Positions 45,001 through 57,000 of a DNA stretch of 64,000 nt are shown piece by piece. The stretch lies in the NCBI RefSeq assembly GCF_030035675.1, contig NC_084480.1:136412738-136476737 (forward strand), written 5' to 3'. The stretch is from Rhineura floridana. Lineage: Eukaryota > Chordata > Lepidosauria > Squamata > Rhineuridae. Positions within the stretch are counted from its first letter, which is position 1, and each line of letters starts with the position of its first letter. The notes below the pieces were generated by a model. It searched no databases. It saw nothing but the letters and a program-made list of their open reading frames with translations, and was not told the origin of the DNA. Both the position numbers and the translations under genes were made by a program.

Positions 45001-48000
45001 TCACATAAAATCATCTGCCAAGGAACTTTATGTGTGAGCGCCATGGAACCCGAGTGCCCTGCAGAGGATTCTGGGAAATGTTCTACAGTGCATACAGCTC
45101 ATGGTCAGGCTTGTTAGGTTTCACCATTCCCCAACTTGGATGGACACCTGAACCTAGAACGCATCTCACACTCTCCTGCAGATACATATTGCAAAATAAG
45201 GATGGTAAGGGTGAGCCAGCTCTTTTTCAGGGAAAACCTGTCCATCCTACTAGTGTTATTGAGGAATCCCTGAGGAGTTTCTTAGGAATCTCAGGGCACT
45301 TCCAGACTGTTGCTATTTTTGGGTGGGATGCAATCACATACCAGCAAATTCAGGTTGCACAGTTACAACTGATTGGGAGATCTTGCGCAACAAACCTGCT
45401 TCCCAAAAATATCGGACTATTTTCCAATAAGTGATGGAAAAATTCACTGGGAAGTGTGAAATAACACTTGCTTTGGCACAATGTCATCTAGCCTCCCCGC
45501 AACCAGATAAGGCTGAATGCTCATGAAATAACTAACATCGTCAAATATCCCTGAAAACAAATGGGGACGCATGCTTAAGGAACAGGATGTCTGGAAGGGC
45601 CCACAGCATTACGCAAAACATGGTTTTAAAGCCAGTTGTAAAGGATGCTTTTTTGTTGTTGTTCCCTGATGGGCTATTACTTCTATACTGGTGGTAGAAT
45701 AGAGCTGCACTACACTCTTTGGTAAGGCTATCTCATGTCTCTCACAGATGTCAAGTCTGACTCATACTTGAATTTCTTGCCCGATTTGGCCTGAGTTCCT
45801 CCATTCCATATATGGTCATCCTCTTCATAGAAGAAAAAAATATCAAGTTTCACATCATCTTCTCCTTGAAAGGAGAGCTCTAAGCTATCTTCAACCTGTA
45901 AAGGAGACCAAAATATATACATGCATTTTATAGGACACAGATCATTGAGGCTACAAAGTCAAGCATTGTAAATATGCAAGACTGACAGACGCCAGAACTT
46001 TGTGCAATGATTTTAAGGGACAAATGACATGTTGCACCATTCTTTTTTTTTTTTAAACCCGGTCATTTCTTTTGAAGCAGTATCAGCTGGGGAGAGGGGT
46101 GTCCCAGTCTGGACCATGCTCCCAATCCACATTAGGGATCCTGTACCAGTTTCCCGCTGAAACCCTTCCCAGTCTGCTATTTGCCTACAAAAGTACAGTT
46201 TGCAGTAAATGGTACCCTTGAAAGAAAAACTAACAGCCATGGGGAAGAGGGTAAGTTTTGGCAGAAAATAAGAGCCCAATTGGGAGCTTGCTCCAGATTG
46301 GAACCCTGCAGCTGATGCTTCTTCAAAATAAAAGGATCTAGTTTAAGCATGGTGGGTTTCTTTATATTGTTAAGCTGTAACTGGTTTTTGTACAGTAGAC
46401 ACACCCAGTAGACCCTGGGTTAACAGCTACACCTGATCCTACTCACCCTAACCAGCCTTTTCCTATCTGTGCAGCCCGATCCTGGGATGTGTTTCTCCAT
46501 CATACTACAAGGCAATGGCATGTTTGGAATCACCTCATTCATACACATATACACATTTATTCATGTCTGTTAGATAAATGGTATGAGGAGATTATATATA
46601 TCCCGCCTTTCCTCCAAGAAGCTCAAGGCAACATATATGGCTCTATCCTCCTTCCCATTTTATCCTTACAACAAGATGAGATTTGAACCCAAGTCTTCCC
46701 AGAGCTACACTCTCTCCATACTAAGGCAAAGTACATTCTTCCTGTGAAAGCTTGGCACTGCAGACACTTGAAAGGAGGACTACAAAGAGGGCAAAGTACC
46801 AAAGTTAGGCGAGTTATCCACCAACCTTGCCAAACCTGTGCTTTAGTGGTAATCCTGCCTTCTGAAATGCTGGAATAATATCCGGCTGATAGTCTCGAAT
46901 AAAAATCCCCAAGTCCACATCTTTGCTATATGGAATAATATTGCACTGCCTGTACCAACCTAAAAATACAACAGATCCATGAGCTTTATGGCAAAGAGGT
47001 CAAGATCACGCAGCTCCCCAGTTGGTGCAGTATAGACCAGCCTTGTAAATAAGTCCACTAAATCTACTAGCCTACAAAGGTGTTTACTAGCCTGTTGGAG
47101 GCTTGCTGAGGAAGGGTGGAGGACACTGTCCCTTCTTTGGAACAGAGGAAGCTGCCTTATACCAAAGAGACTCCTGGTCCGTCTAGCTCACCATTGTCTA
47201 CACCCACCGACAGTGGCTTTCCAGGGTTTCAGACGGGACTCCTTCCCAGCTCTGCTTGGAGACACTGGGGCCTTCTGCACCCAAAGCATGAGCTCTAACC
47301 CCTGGTGCATTTCTGTGTTGGGCATGGAGAAGGTTTTCCTTCGCCTTGTGTAGTCTGTTTGGTAGTCTGTTTGGGCGCAGAGTGAGTGGGGATGGCACAA
47401 GAGCAGGCCATTCCTCTTCCACCACCCCACTTGCATGCAATTCCTTGTCACCTATGGTGACTCCAGGCAAGTACTTAAAACACCAGGGGGAATTGACACC
47501 TTCACTGAAAATTGCAGATTCCCCCATCTTTCTAAAAACAGGAACCTGCAATTTGAAAGGTGGAGCTCCTACTGCATTTTTAACTTATATTTAAAAAATT
47601 GTTAACACATAAATATATAAATATTCATTTAGTACACCAAGCACATTTTTGTAAGATCTATACAGGACCGTTTCTGATTAAGTGGGTCCAATCTTTACCT
47701 CCTTTTCATGATGCAATTTTTTCCAAAGTTTGGACGACCATACCTTTTTTGTAGGCGACCTTTCCCTCAACACACAGTCTCCTAGTCACAATAACCATAT
47801 AAGCAAAAAAATTCCCTTTGTCAAGGTCTCATATTTTTATGTCTGATTAACAGAAACACAGAATCTAAATGGGTTTTAGACCCATTATTGCACATAAGAA
47901 CAGAGTCCCGCTGGATCAGACCAAATGTCTATCTAGTTCAGCATTCTGTTTTCACAGTGTTCAACTACATGCCTCTGGGAAGCCCACAAGAGATTGTCCA

Positions 48001-51000
48001 ACCCAGGGCTGGTTCTAAGGGGTGGCCAGGTGGGGCACTCGCCCGAGGGCCCCTGGAGCTACGGGGGGCCCTCCGCTCTCCTTCCGCGATCAGCTGAAGC
48101 ATTCGCAGACCACAATTCCCCCTCTATCCCCACGCTGTACCTACTTTTCCATTGTTTTTTGCAGTGCGCAGATTTGCTATCAATCAAGATGGCAGCTGAG
48201 GTTTCCTTAAGGGGCTGAAGCCTCTACCGCCATCTTGACTGATGGCAAACCTGCGCGCGCCACAAAAAACAATGGAAAGGTAGGTGAAGCGTGGGGATAG
48301 TGGGGGGATGGCGGGCAGAGCAGAAGCTCCTGTCTTGCGGTCCACGGATGCTTAAGTTCCGCAGAGGGGCCCAGGGCAGGCTGGTACCCAAGGGCCCTGG
48401 CATGCTTGGGGCCGGCCCTGGTCCAACCCCTTTTTAAAGCCATCAAAGTTGGTGGCCAGCAGGGCGCTTCCTATGTTCTGGTTTTATTTTAACATATTAC
48501 TTACTACCTATATTGTTGAACAATATTTTCCTTGCAAATATTTAAATTATCTCATGTTCTACTGTATGCAACATATCACTGAGACATTAGTTTTTTTTGG
48601 TTTTAGAATACCTACAACTAGAGAATGGAAATAAGACACAGGCCTTGCTCTCTGGTTTACAGTCTAAGTGAGAAACACTGACGCAGAAGGGAAAAGTAGT
48701 GGACGGAAAAGAAGATTAGTGTGTTTGTTTACAAACTACAATGAAGAGATGAGGTTTTAATCAAACATTGGAAAGGTATGGACACAATCCAGGTGTGAGA
48801 GCATGGGCTGTAACCTGCACCTTGAGAAGGGAGGGAGGGAAGCTAATTAGCCACATCGACCCCTCCTCCTTATTAACACCACCCCTTCCACCACGTGGAT
48901 CTCTTCATTATTCCCTCACTGCCGCCACTAAACTATAAGCTTCTGGATTTTAACTGACCAAACCTACTCCCTGTACTCCCTGTACTGAATAGTATGGCTC
49001 TTAAGTGTGGGGTAAATAACAAGGCCTCAGACCTTTTTTTGCTTTTACTTAAGGATTTAGTAAGGCCATGTTGTTATTTTTTAAAGAAAAAAACCACTTT
49101 TACAGTTTTAGTAGTTATCCATAAAAACACATAAAAATAGACGGAGACATACACATCCAGCTCCACCTATTTTAGACTGTTTCCCTAATCAAGCCAATAC
49201 TTGTCCATTTACATCCCTCAGTTCAGCTTCTGGGTCCCTTCGTGAGCTTCTTCGGGGCTCTTCCTACTGTAGTGCCGAACTGTGCTCTAACACATTGCAA
49301 AGTTCCAGCTCTCTTAAGGCGTTTCAGCTCTTTCTGTCTTGCAGCTCTTTTTCTGACACTCTACCCTATTTCTAAGCTTGACTCATATACCTTTTCATTC
49401 CTGCTCTCAAACCTTTAGCTAATAAGAGGAGGAGAGGGTCTTGGTTAAGATTTACTTTCTAAATTAATTTTCTGTCTAAAAGATCCTATATTCTACATGT
49501 TCTGTTTATACATTAATTGCCAGGTTCCTCAAATGAGCTTTTACCATCCTGTGGAAAACTTCCTGAGCAAAAGATCCCCTCGAACTTTTAACCTTCCTGT
49601 GAACTATTGACCCTTTACGCATGAGTCCTTAAAGCAAAACACTTTAAAGATCATGTTTTACAACCAAAAGCTCAAAACACAAGATGGCTTCTATTACTTC
49701 ACAACATTTGGTTCACTCCCTGCCCTGACAGAGACCACCTCTTTGTCTTCCGAAAACAGTAGGCTGCCTAAAGGGCTGCCTAGGCGTACCCAAGATTGGC
49801 ATGAACCTTGAGCAATTTTGACTTCCCGATCCCCAGCATTGATCCCAATGCAAAAAATTGCACTTGGTTCATCCAAGCCCCATGTGCAAGCCTAAACTAT
49901 GCAGAAGGCGGGCAGTGACTGGGAAGGGGATTGGGAGAAAAAGCAAGTCAAAACCACCCCCGTTCTTATTAGCTTGATGATTCTTTAAATCCTAGCCTAG
50001 TAGACACCACTCTGCATTCCCAGATTCCTTGTCCTGTATCAATATTGTGTTTATGGATTTTGAACCTCCTCTACCACACCAGTATAGACACAAGTGACTA
50101 ATTTAATATATTCATTTCTCAATCTTAGTGGCCAACACTGGAGCCAAGGAGAATGCTTCCAGTTCCAAATGTGATCAGAGGCTTCTTACCCAGGCAAGTT
50201 CCACTACTCAGCCAGAATCTCACTCCCAAACTGTTTAATGTCAGAGCAGCAAGATGCAGCAATGCCTTGGCTTTTTTCCTGAATTCCACTGCTTCAAGAG
50301 ATACATCGTCAGGGTACAGCTAGAAAATTAAAAGGGAAATTAGTAATTACATTATAAATTGCTCTTGCATTTTTAAAGTGTTGATGGCTCCCACCACCAC
50401 CTTCCATACCTTGGCTTTCCATGATTATTCTTATTTATTTATTATTTGATTTATATCCCGCCCTTCCTCCCAGCAGGAGCCCATTCTTGGCATCTCTTTA
50501 ACTCCCAACTACTTGTTTCTGCTGATAAAATTTTAGTGGTTCCTAAGAGGTGTTAATAAGAACCAAGGCTACCTAGAACAAAATGTTGCTGTGTGGAGTG
50601 CTCTTGCTCAGGGTTCCAGCCAGCCATGCCTTTTATGATACTTAATCCCCTTTTCCTCTTGGTCTTCTGTAACAAACAAGCATGCTCATTCCTCCCTTGG
50701 CTGTTTTAAGCCCCACCCCATGTGGTTTCCCCCCCCTAAACATAAAAAATGTATTTCTGAAAACCTTGGGGTTCTCCCAAGCCTGCTAATACCTTCCTCT
50801 TGTGTGTGGATGGGTACCGTTTTGGCTACGGAAGGATCAGCTCACAGAGAATGAATCTGCTATTAGTATATAATACTAATGCTTATTGTTATGTGTTTTT
50901 GCAACCATGGCTAAGAGAGAGGGAGTGGGCCTCATTATATACTACTTCTCCATTGCCCCTCCCCTCTGCAGAATCAATGTCCTCCTCCCATCTTAACCAT

Positions 51001-54000
51001 ATTTCAAATCCCACTCCTGACACACCTTCACACATGCACATGCCCTGCAGCCTGGGAGTTGCCTGATCTCAAGCTTCAGAGGCATGTGTGTAAATAATCT
51101 GACAATGCAGCTGGAGGGTGTCTTTCAGATGGAATGGGTTCCTTCCTACTCAGTTGCAAGCTGCTTTGAACAGATTTTGGAAAAGAAATATCGAGCAATG
51201 GGTTCAAAAAAGAGAACGTAAGAAAAATATGTAACCGTTACTTTAAATGGCATCTTTGCCAACTTTGAAGAACTTATTACACATTAAATGTAACCATAAC
51301 GTTTACAAGATATTGTATCAAAAGTTGCACGACAGATAAGTAAGTGAGATTATAACAATACAATTCACAAACTTTGGCCCCTAAATCATAGGGGTTACTA
51401 TGATAGTCAATTATAAAGTATTTCTTCGTGATAATTTTCATAAACTTCAAGATATGTTCAAATCCATGAAACAAATCATTTTTAACGCAGCAGATTATTT
51501 CTATGTTTCTGCCATTGCTCAGAAGATAATATTATTTTCTTGCTTTCCTACATATTGATGGATTGATTGACTGATATCCCGCCTTTCTTCCCAGCAGGAG
51601 CCCAGGGCAGCAAATAGATTCATTATGGTTTCTATGCACTGGATTTTCATTCTTTGGCGCCACCAAGTGTTAAAGGCTTATAAGCAAATCTTATTTATCA
51701 GCATTGCACTGTGGCTGGGTTTTGGACTGCTATGTTAAGCTACTGGTGAGCTGGATTGGGAAAAGGTTAAAAGGTTTGTAGCTGATTCCATTACAATTTA
51801 AATCAAGATCCAAAGAACCATGCAGTTATTGCTAAGAGAGCTTTGACTTGTGATTCTTGAACAGCATCCTTCCATGCTTTGTGGCAAATTATTTTTCCAA
51901 CAGAGGGGTACCTGATTGATGTAGTTGGCTGGACTTTTAATAGATAATTACATAAATATGAACCACTTGAGACCAGAAACCAGTTTGAGCGCCATGACTT
52001 GTCTCTGTAGTATCCGGATAGCAAATATAAATCAGTAAGACAGAGTGAGTTAAATCAGGTTTGTACAAATTATGATCCACCAAGCTCCCAAATACAACTC
52101 CTTCATTCCATTTTTGCAGTTAGAAGCAAGTGGCCCAGTAGGTCACTCTATATGGCTGATGAGCTGCATTGGGCTTGCTGGGTCATACGTTGTACAAATC
52201 TGCATTAACATATTTTCATATGATTCTACAGTCTGGGAACAAAGGCATCTATCCACACGCTCTAACTGTACTAGCATTCCCATTTAAGCATATTAATTCT
52301 CACAAACATTGCCATTTTAACCTGGGGTTGAAGTGGTGGTGGGACATCAACCAACACTGGAAAAGAGTTCACATTTTGGAAGAAATGCTACTTGATAACC
52401 ACTAACCTGGAAGAAAGATCTAGCTTCTCTGTACCTACATTCAATAAATCTAGAGTGGGACCATTCCTCTAGGAACTGAGATGGCTCTTTTGGAATCTGG
52501 ACTGTTAACCCATCAATGGAAACACTTAGTAGCTCTAGCCTGTTATGAAGGATAAAAAAGTTACATTATCCTGGTCAGAAAAACTAAGAAAACAAGAGCA
52601 ACTTTCATATTTGTAAGATCATTAAAGCAAAACAAAACATTGATGGCAATTGCAGTCACTTCAGATCCATAGATTGCAAATGGTCTATTTTCATCCAAAT
52701 ACACCAAAATCGAAGCAATTTGAAAAGCCCACATCGTACAGGCAAACTTAAACCTTTTAAATCAATATTATTCTGTTGTTGTTCAATGCTGTGCTTATAA
52801 ATGTGCAGTTTTTTATTATTTAAAACTGTGTCATAAATGTCTAAGGGATGAAAGGCAGACTACCAAAAGGTAAACATGAAAAAGTTGGGAATGCTCTCAT
52901 TCAGTTGAATTCCTTTAACTGGATGAATCAGCCCATCAGCTATAAGGAGAGAGGTACACTAGTCCCATAGATGACAGATGTATTTGAGCGCTGTTGCCTC
53001 TAAGGAATAATAGCTATTTCCAGCTACTAGCATTTAAAGATATAGTCTGACATGATGAGCAACAATCTGTTCTTCTCCCAGTCATTTCTTCTGTTTGGCC
53101 CCAGCACCCATACTCAGAGGTAGACGTTCCTCCACACATGGAAGTCCCATTAAGATATCATTGCCAAAGGCCATTGGTAGACACCACTCTTCATTAAATT
53201 TGTCTAGTCCTCTTTGAAGCAACAAAAGCCAGCAGCAACCACATCTTTGTGAAGAATTTTCTAAGTTTGAGAGTTTTTTGTTTTTTCTGTTCTGATTCTA
53301 CTGCCAAACAACACCACTGCACGATTCCCAATTCTAGTATTATGCATCAGGGAATGTGGGTGGAGAAGAATGATGTCATCTCATTATCTGCCTTAGCAAA
53401 ACACGAAACTACTGATGAAGCCTGATTGAATGTGTAAACTTACACATCTGACTTCATCTGTAGTTCAGCAATGATATGAAGCAAGTCTGGCAGCTATGTT
53501 TTTCAAGGAAATCTCAAACATCATGAGAACATAAGAAGAGCCTGCTGGATCAGGCCAGTGGCCCATCTAATCCAGCATCCTGTTCTCACAGTGGCCAACC
53601 AGGTGCCTGGGGGAAGCCTGCAAGCAGGAACCGAGTGCAAGAACACTCTCCCCTCCTGAGGCTTCCGGCAACTGGTTTTCAGAAGCATGCTGCCTCTGAC
53701 TAGGGTGGCAGAGCACAGCCATCACGGCTAGTAGCCATTGATAGCCCTGTCCTCCATGAATTTGTCTAATCTTCTTTTAAAGCCATCCAAGCTGGTGGCC
53801 ATTACTGCATCTTGTGGGAGCAAATTCCATAGTTTAACTATGTGCTGAGTAAAGAAGTACTTCCTTTTGTCTGTCCTGAATCTTCCAACATTCAGCTTCT
53901 TTGAATGTCCACGAGTTCTAGTATTATGAGAGGAGAAAAACTTTTCTCTATCCACTTTCTCAATGCCATGCATAATTTTATACACTTCTATCATGTCTCC

Positions 54001-57000
54001 TCTAAACCGCCTTTTCTCTAAACTAAAAAGCCCCAAATGCTGCAGCCTTTCCTCATAAGGGAGTCGCTCCATCCCCTTGATCATTCTGGTTGCCTTCTTC
54101 TGAACCTTTTCCAACTCTATAATATCCTTTTTGAGATGAGGTGACCAGAACTATAAATGAACTATAAATGAACTATTTCTCTGCCGTTTCTTACTTGTCA
54201 TAGGCACCAGGGTAGCGGCCAAACTGTAGCTTCCAGAAAGGTACAAATTTCCGGTCCACGTGTTGTTTCAACCGCAACTGTCCATGCCAGAGGTAGTTCC
54301 CACTCCTCTCATAGAAGACCACCAGATGGACAGCATGAGCTGCCAGTCTGAAGATGTAGTGCAAGGGAATCTCAGTCCCAGAGAGGTCCTCCATCCCCTC
54401 TAGACGTGGGTCTTTGCTCTGAATCTTTAGCCACTGGAATCCTGCTCTCTCAGCAGCTTGAAACAAGCCCACCTGAAATCGACACAGTGCATTTGTTCCA
54501 GTCTAGTTAAAAAAAGAACACACTAAAGAGTTCTGCTTCACAAAGGACTTGCATGGAAAACAAGCCCAGTCAGCAGGCCCGGCACCAGAGGGCAGTCAGG
54601 CTGGGCCCTAGCTAAGGGCCCTTCCTTAGGGTTGGAGGGCTGCATTCACATCCTGCAAACCAATGTTGCCACAGATCACAGAGTGGGAGCTCCCTAGCAC
54701 TCCCTCATACAGGCAGCACTGGCTTCAATACGCCCACATGCATACCCCACCTACTTCTTGCATCAAAGTGCATGCTGCGCATGCATGCCTATCTACCATC
54801 ACCCAAGATGGAAGTGGGGGTTTCCCTAAGGGGTTGACATCCGTGCCGCTATCTTGGTCAATGGCTGGTGTACGTGCTATGCATGCACATCATGCACACT
54901 GACGCAAGAGGTAAGTGGGGGGTGGGGGGTGTTGGGCTATGGCGCTGCGGGCCTGGGGCTGGCTGGTGCCCAAGGGTCCAGTCATGCCTGGCAATGGCCC
55001 TGCCAGTCAGAATACAACTATCATATAGTGATTCTACCTTTTCTCTGTTCTTTTTGAGTTTGCCATTTCCTCTTTCAGTTAGTTAAGCTGAACCACTCAA
55101 AAATGTTCTAAGAAAACCACTGGTGCAGATACGAGTACAAAGATGTTAGTACATCAATCCAGCATACATTAAGCCAGGGGTTTTCACACTTTTAACATGA
55201 CTACCATGGAATCATTGCAAAAGGTTCTGGAACATGTTCTAGGACTCACACAAAATTCATGTGGGGCCAGGTCACTTTAGTCTCACTTTCACCCTACACA
55301 AATTGAGGATGCCTCCTTAATATACTCCTTTAATAGTGTGTGTCTGGGGGGGGGGAATCAGCAGTGATGAGCAAAGTGTCTTTCGGGAAGGTTTGTACAC
55401 TTCTCGTTGGTTTAGTTCTCTGCAATCTAAGTGACCCCAGGATTCCTTTGAACAGAGTCTGGAAACCCATGCCTACAAAAGCAGACATTTGTTATTTCTT
55501 TTCCCTGGCCAGATATAGTGCCTTTCATCATTTTTAGTAGGCCAAGTACACATGTGAGCCAATTTTATCCCTCTCTCCTATTTATTCCTTAAGGAACTCT
55601 GGAAAACTTCACTGCTAATCATGATTTCATTACAATGCTCCCAGGCATTTTAAGCGTTTAATGTTATAATTTTAAATCTTTTTTTGTTTGCTGTTTATGT
55701 TTACTGTTGGTAGGTTGATTTTATTGTGATATTCTGTATTTTAATCTTTTTGTACACCGCCCAGAGAGCCACTCGCTATGGGCGGTTTAAAAATGAAACA
55801 AATAAATAAAATAAATAAAATCACTAGCTCAAACGTCCTGTGAACAACAAAATGCAAAGACTGACCCTTTCGTCTGAATAATGTTTTTTCCCCCTTTTAC
55901 ACCCCATTGGTGTTGCATTATATTCAGCATATTCTTAGACAAATATCCCCATATATCAAACTCTCAACCAGAATAAAAAATTAAGGTTTGCATGGAGGTT
56001 CATGATGGGGAACCAGGGCTGACATTACCAAGTTATTAACAGTGTAATCCTTTGCATATTTACTCAATTAAAAATCTCATTATGTTCAATGGGACTTACT
56101 CCTCGATAAGTGTGTTCCCCCCAACACACACTTCAATTGTTTTAAACATTTTTCAAACCTTCCTCCTCTCAACACCCAAAATAAAATTGAAACCCCTCTC
56201 TATGGACATTCAATCATTCTTACAACCTCCTTTTAATTCTAATACACAACTCACTAGGCTTTACACCAGCCTTTCTCAACCAGTGTGCCTCCAGATGTTG
56301 TTGGACCACAATTCCCATCTTTCCTGACCATTGGCAATGCTGGCTGAGGCCAATGGGAGTTGTGGTCCAACAACATCTGGAGGCACACTGGTTGGGAAAG
56401 GCTGCTTTACACAGTTCTCTGGATACCATATACAATCTATCTGATCTGTTTCTGTATGACTTGTTCTTTTATGCTTTTCTCCAGTTTTCCTTCCGAGGAA
56501 TAACTAGTATCTATAAGATAAGAAAGCCAAATAGAAGATGTGTCATCTTCAAATTTGAGCTTCTGGGACATACTGCTAAGAAATCTGTTGTTGCCAGGGG
56601 TAGGGAAGACCTTCTAGGCATAATTTGTCCTGTGGTCAGGTCATTCTGAGACTTTCCCTCGCTTCAAAGATTTCTGGGAAATTCACTATAAATGATGAAC
56701 CCCTTAACCTGTGCGCTTATTACATTAAAGAGTTGTAAACTTAATCATGGTTAAGTAAATCTAGAAGAGACAAACTTGCCTCAAGTTTCCAGGTTTTGCC
56801 CAGTAGTGCAAACGTAGTAAAGTCTCGTGGAGCACAGAAGTACTTGCATTCTGAGCGGCTGCCATCAGGAGAGGACCTGAGCTCCTCTAAGTCCTTGTCT
56901 ATTAGTCCCAGAAGCACTGGGTCAATCAGATGCACAGGTACCTTGTAGCTGGACACCAAACTAAGGAATTTCTTAACCGCATGCTGCTTAAAGAGACAGG

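Noticed and set aside
45768-45780. Extension of FKTN coding exon 8 past 45768 (E-S-D-L-T-S-V)
   Set aside because: Similarity to fukutin stops at the GTATGAGT donor and resumes in the exon at 42021.
48990-49731. A third LTR
   Set aside because: One end looks right, but no partner terminus or target duplication was found.
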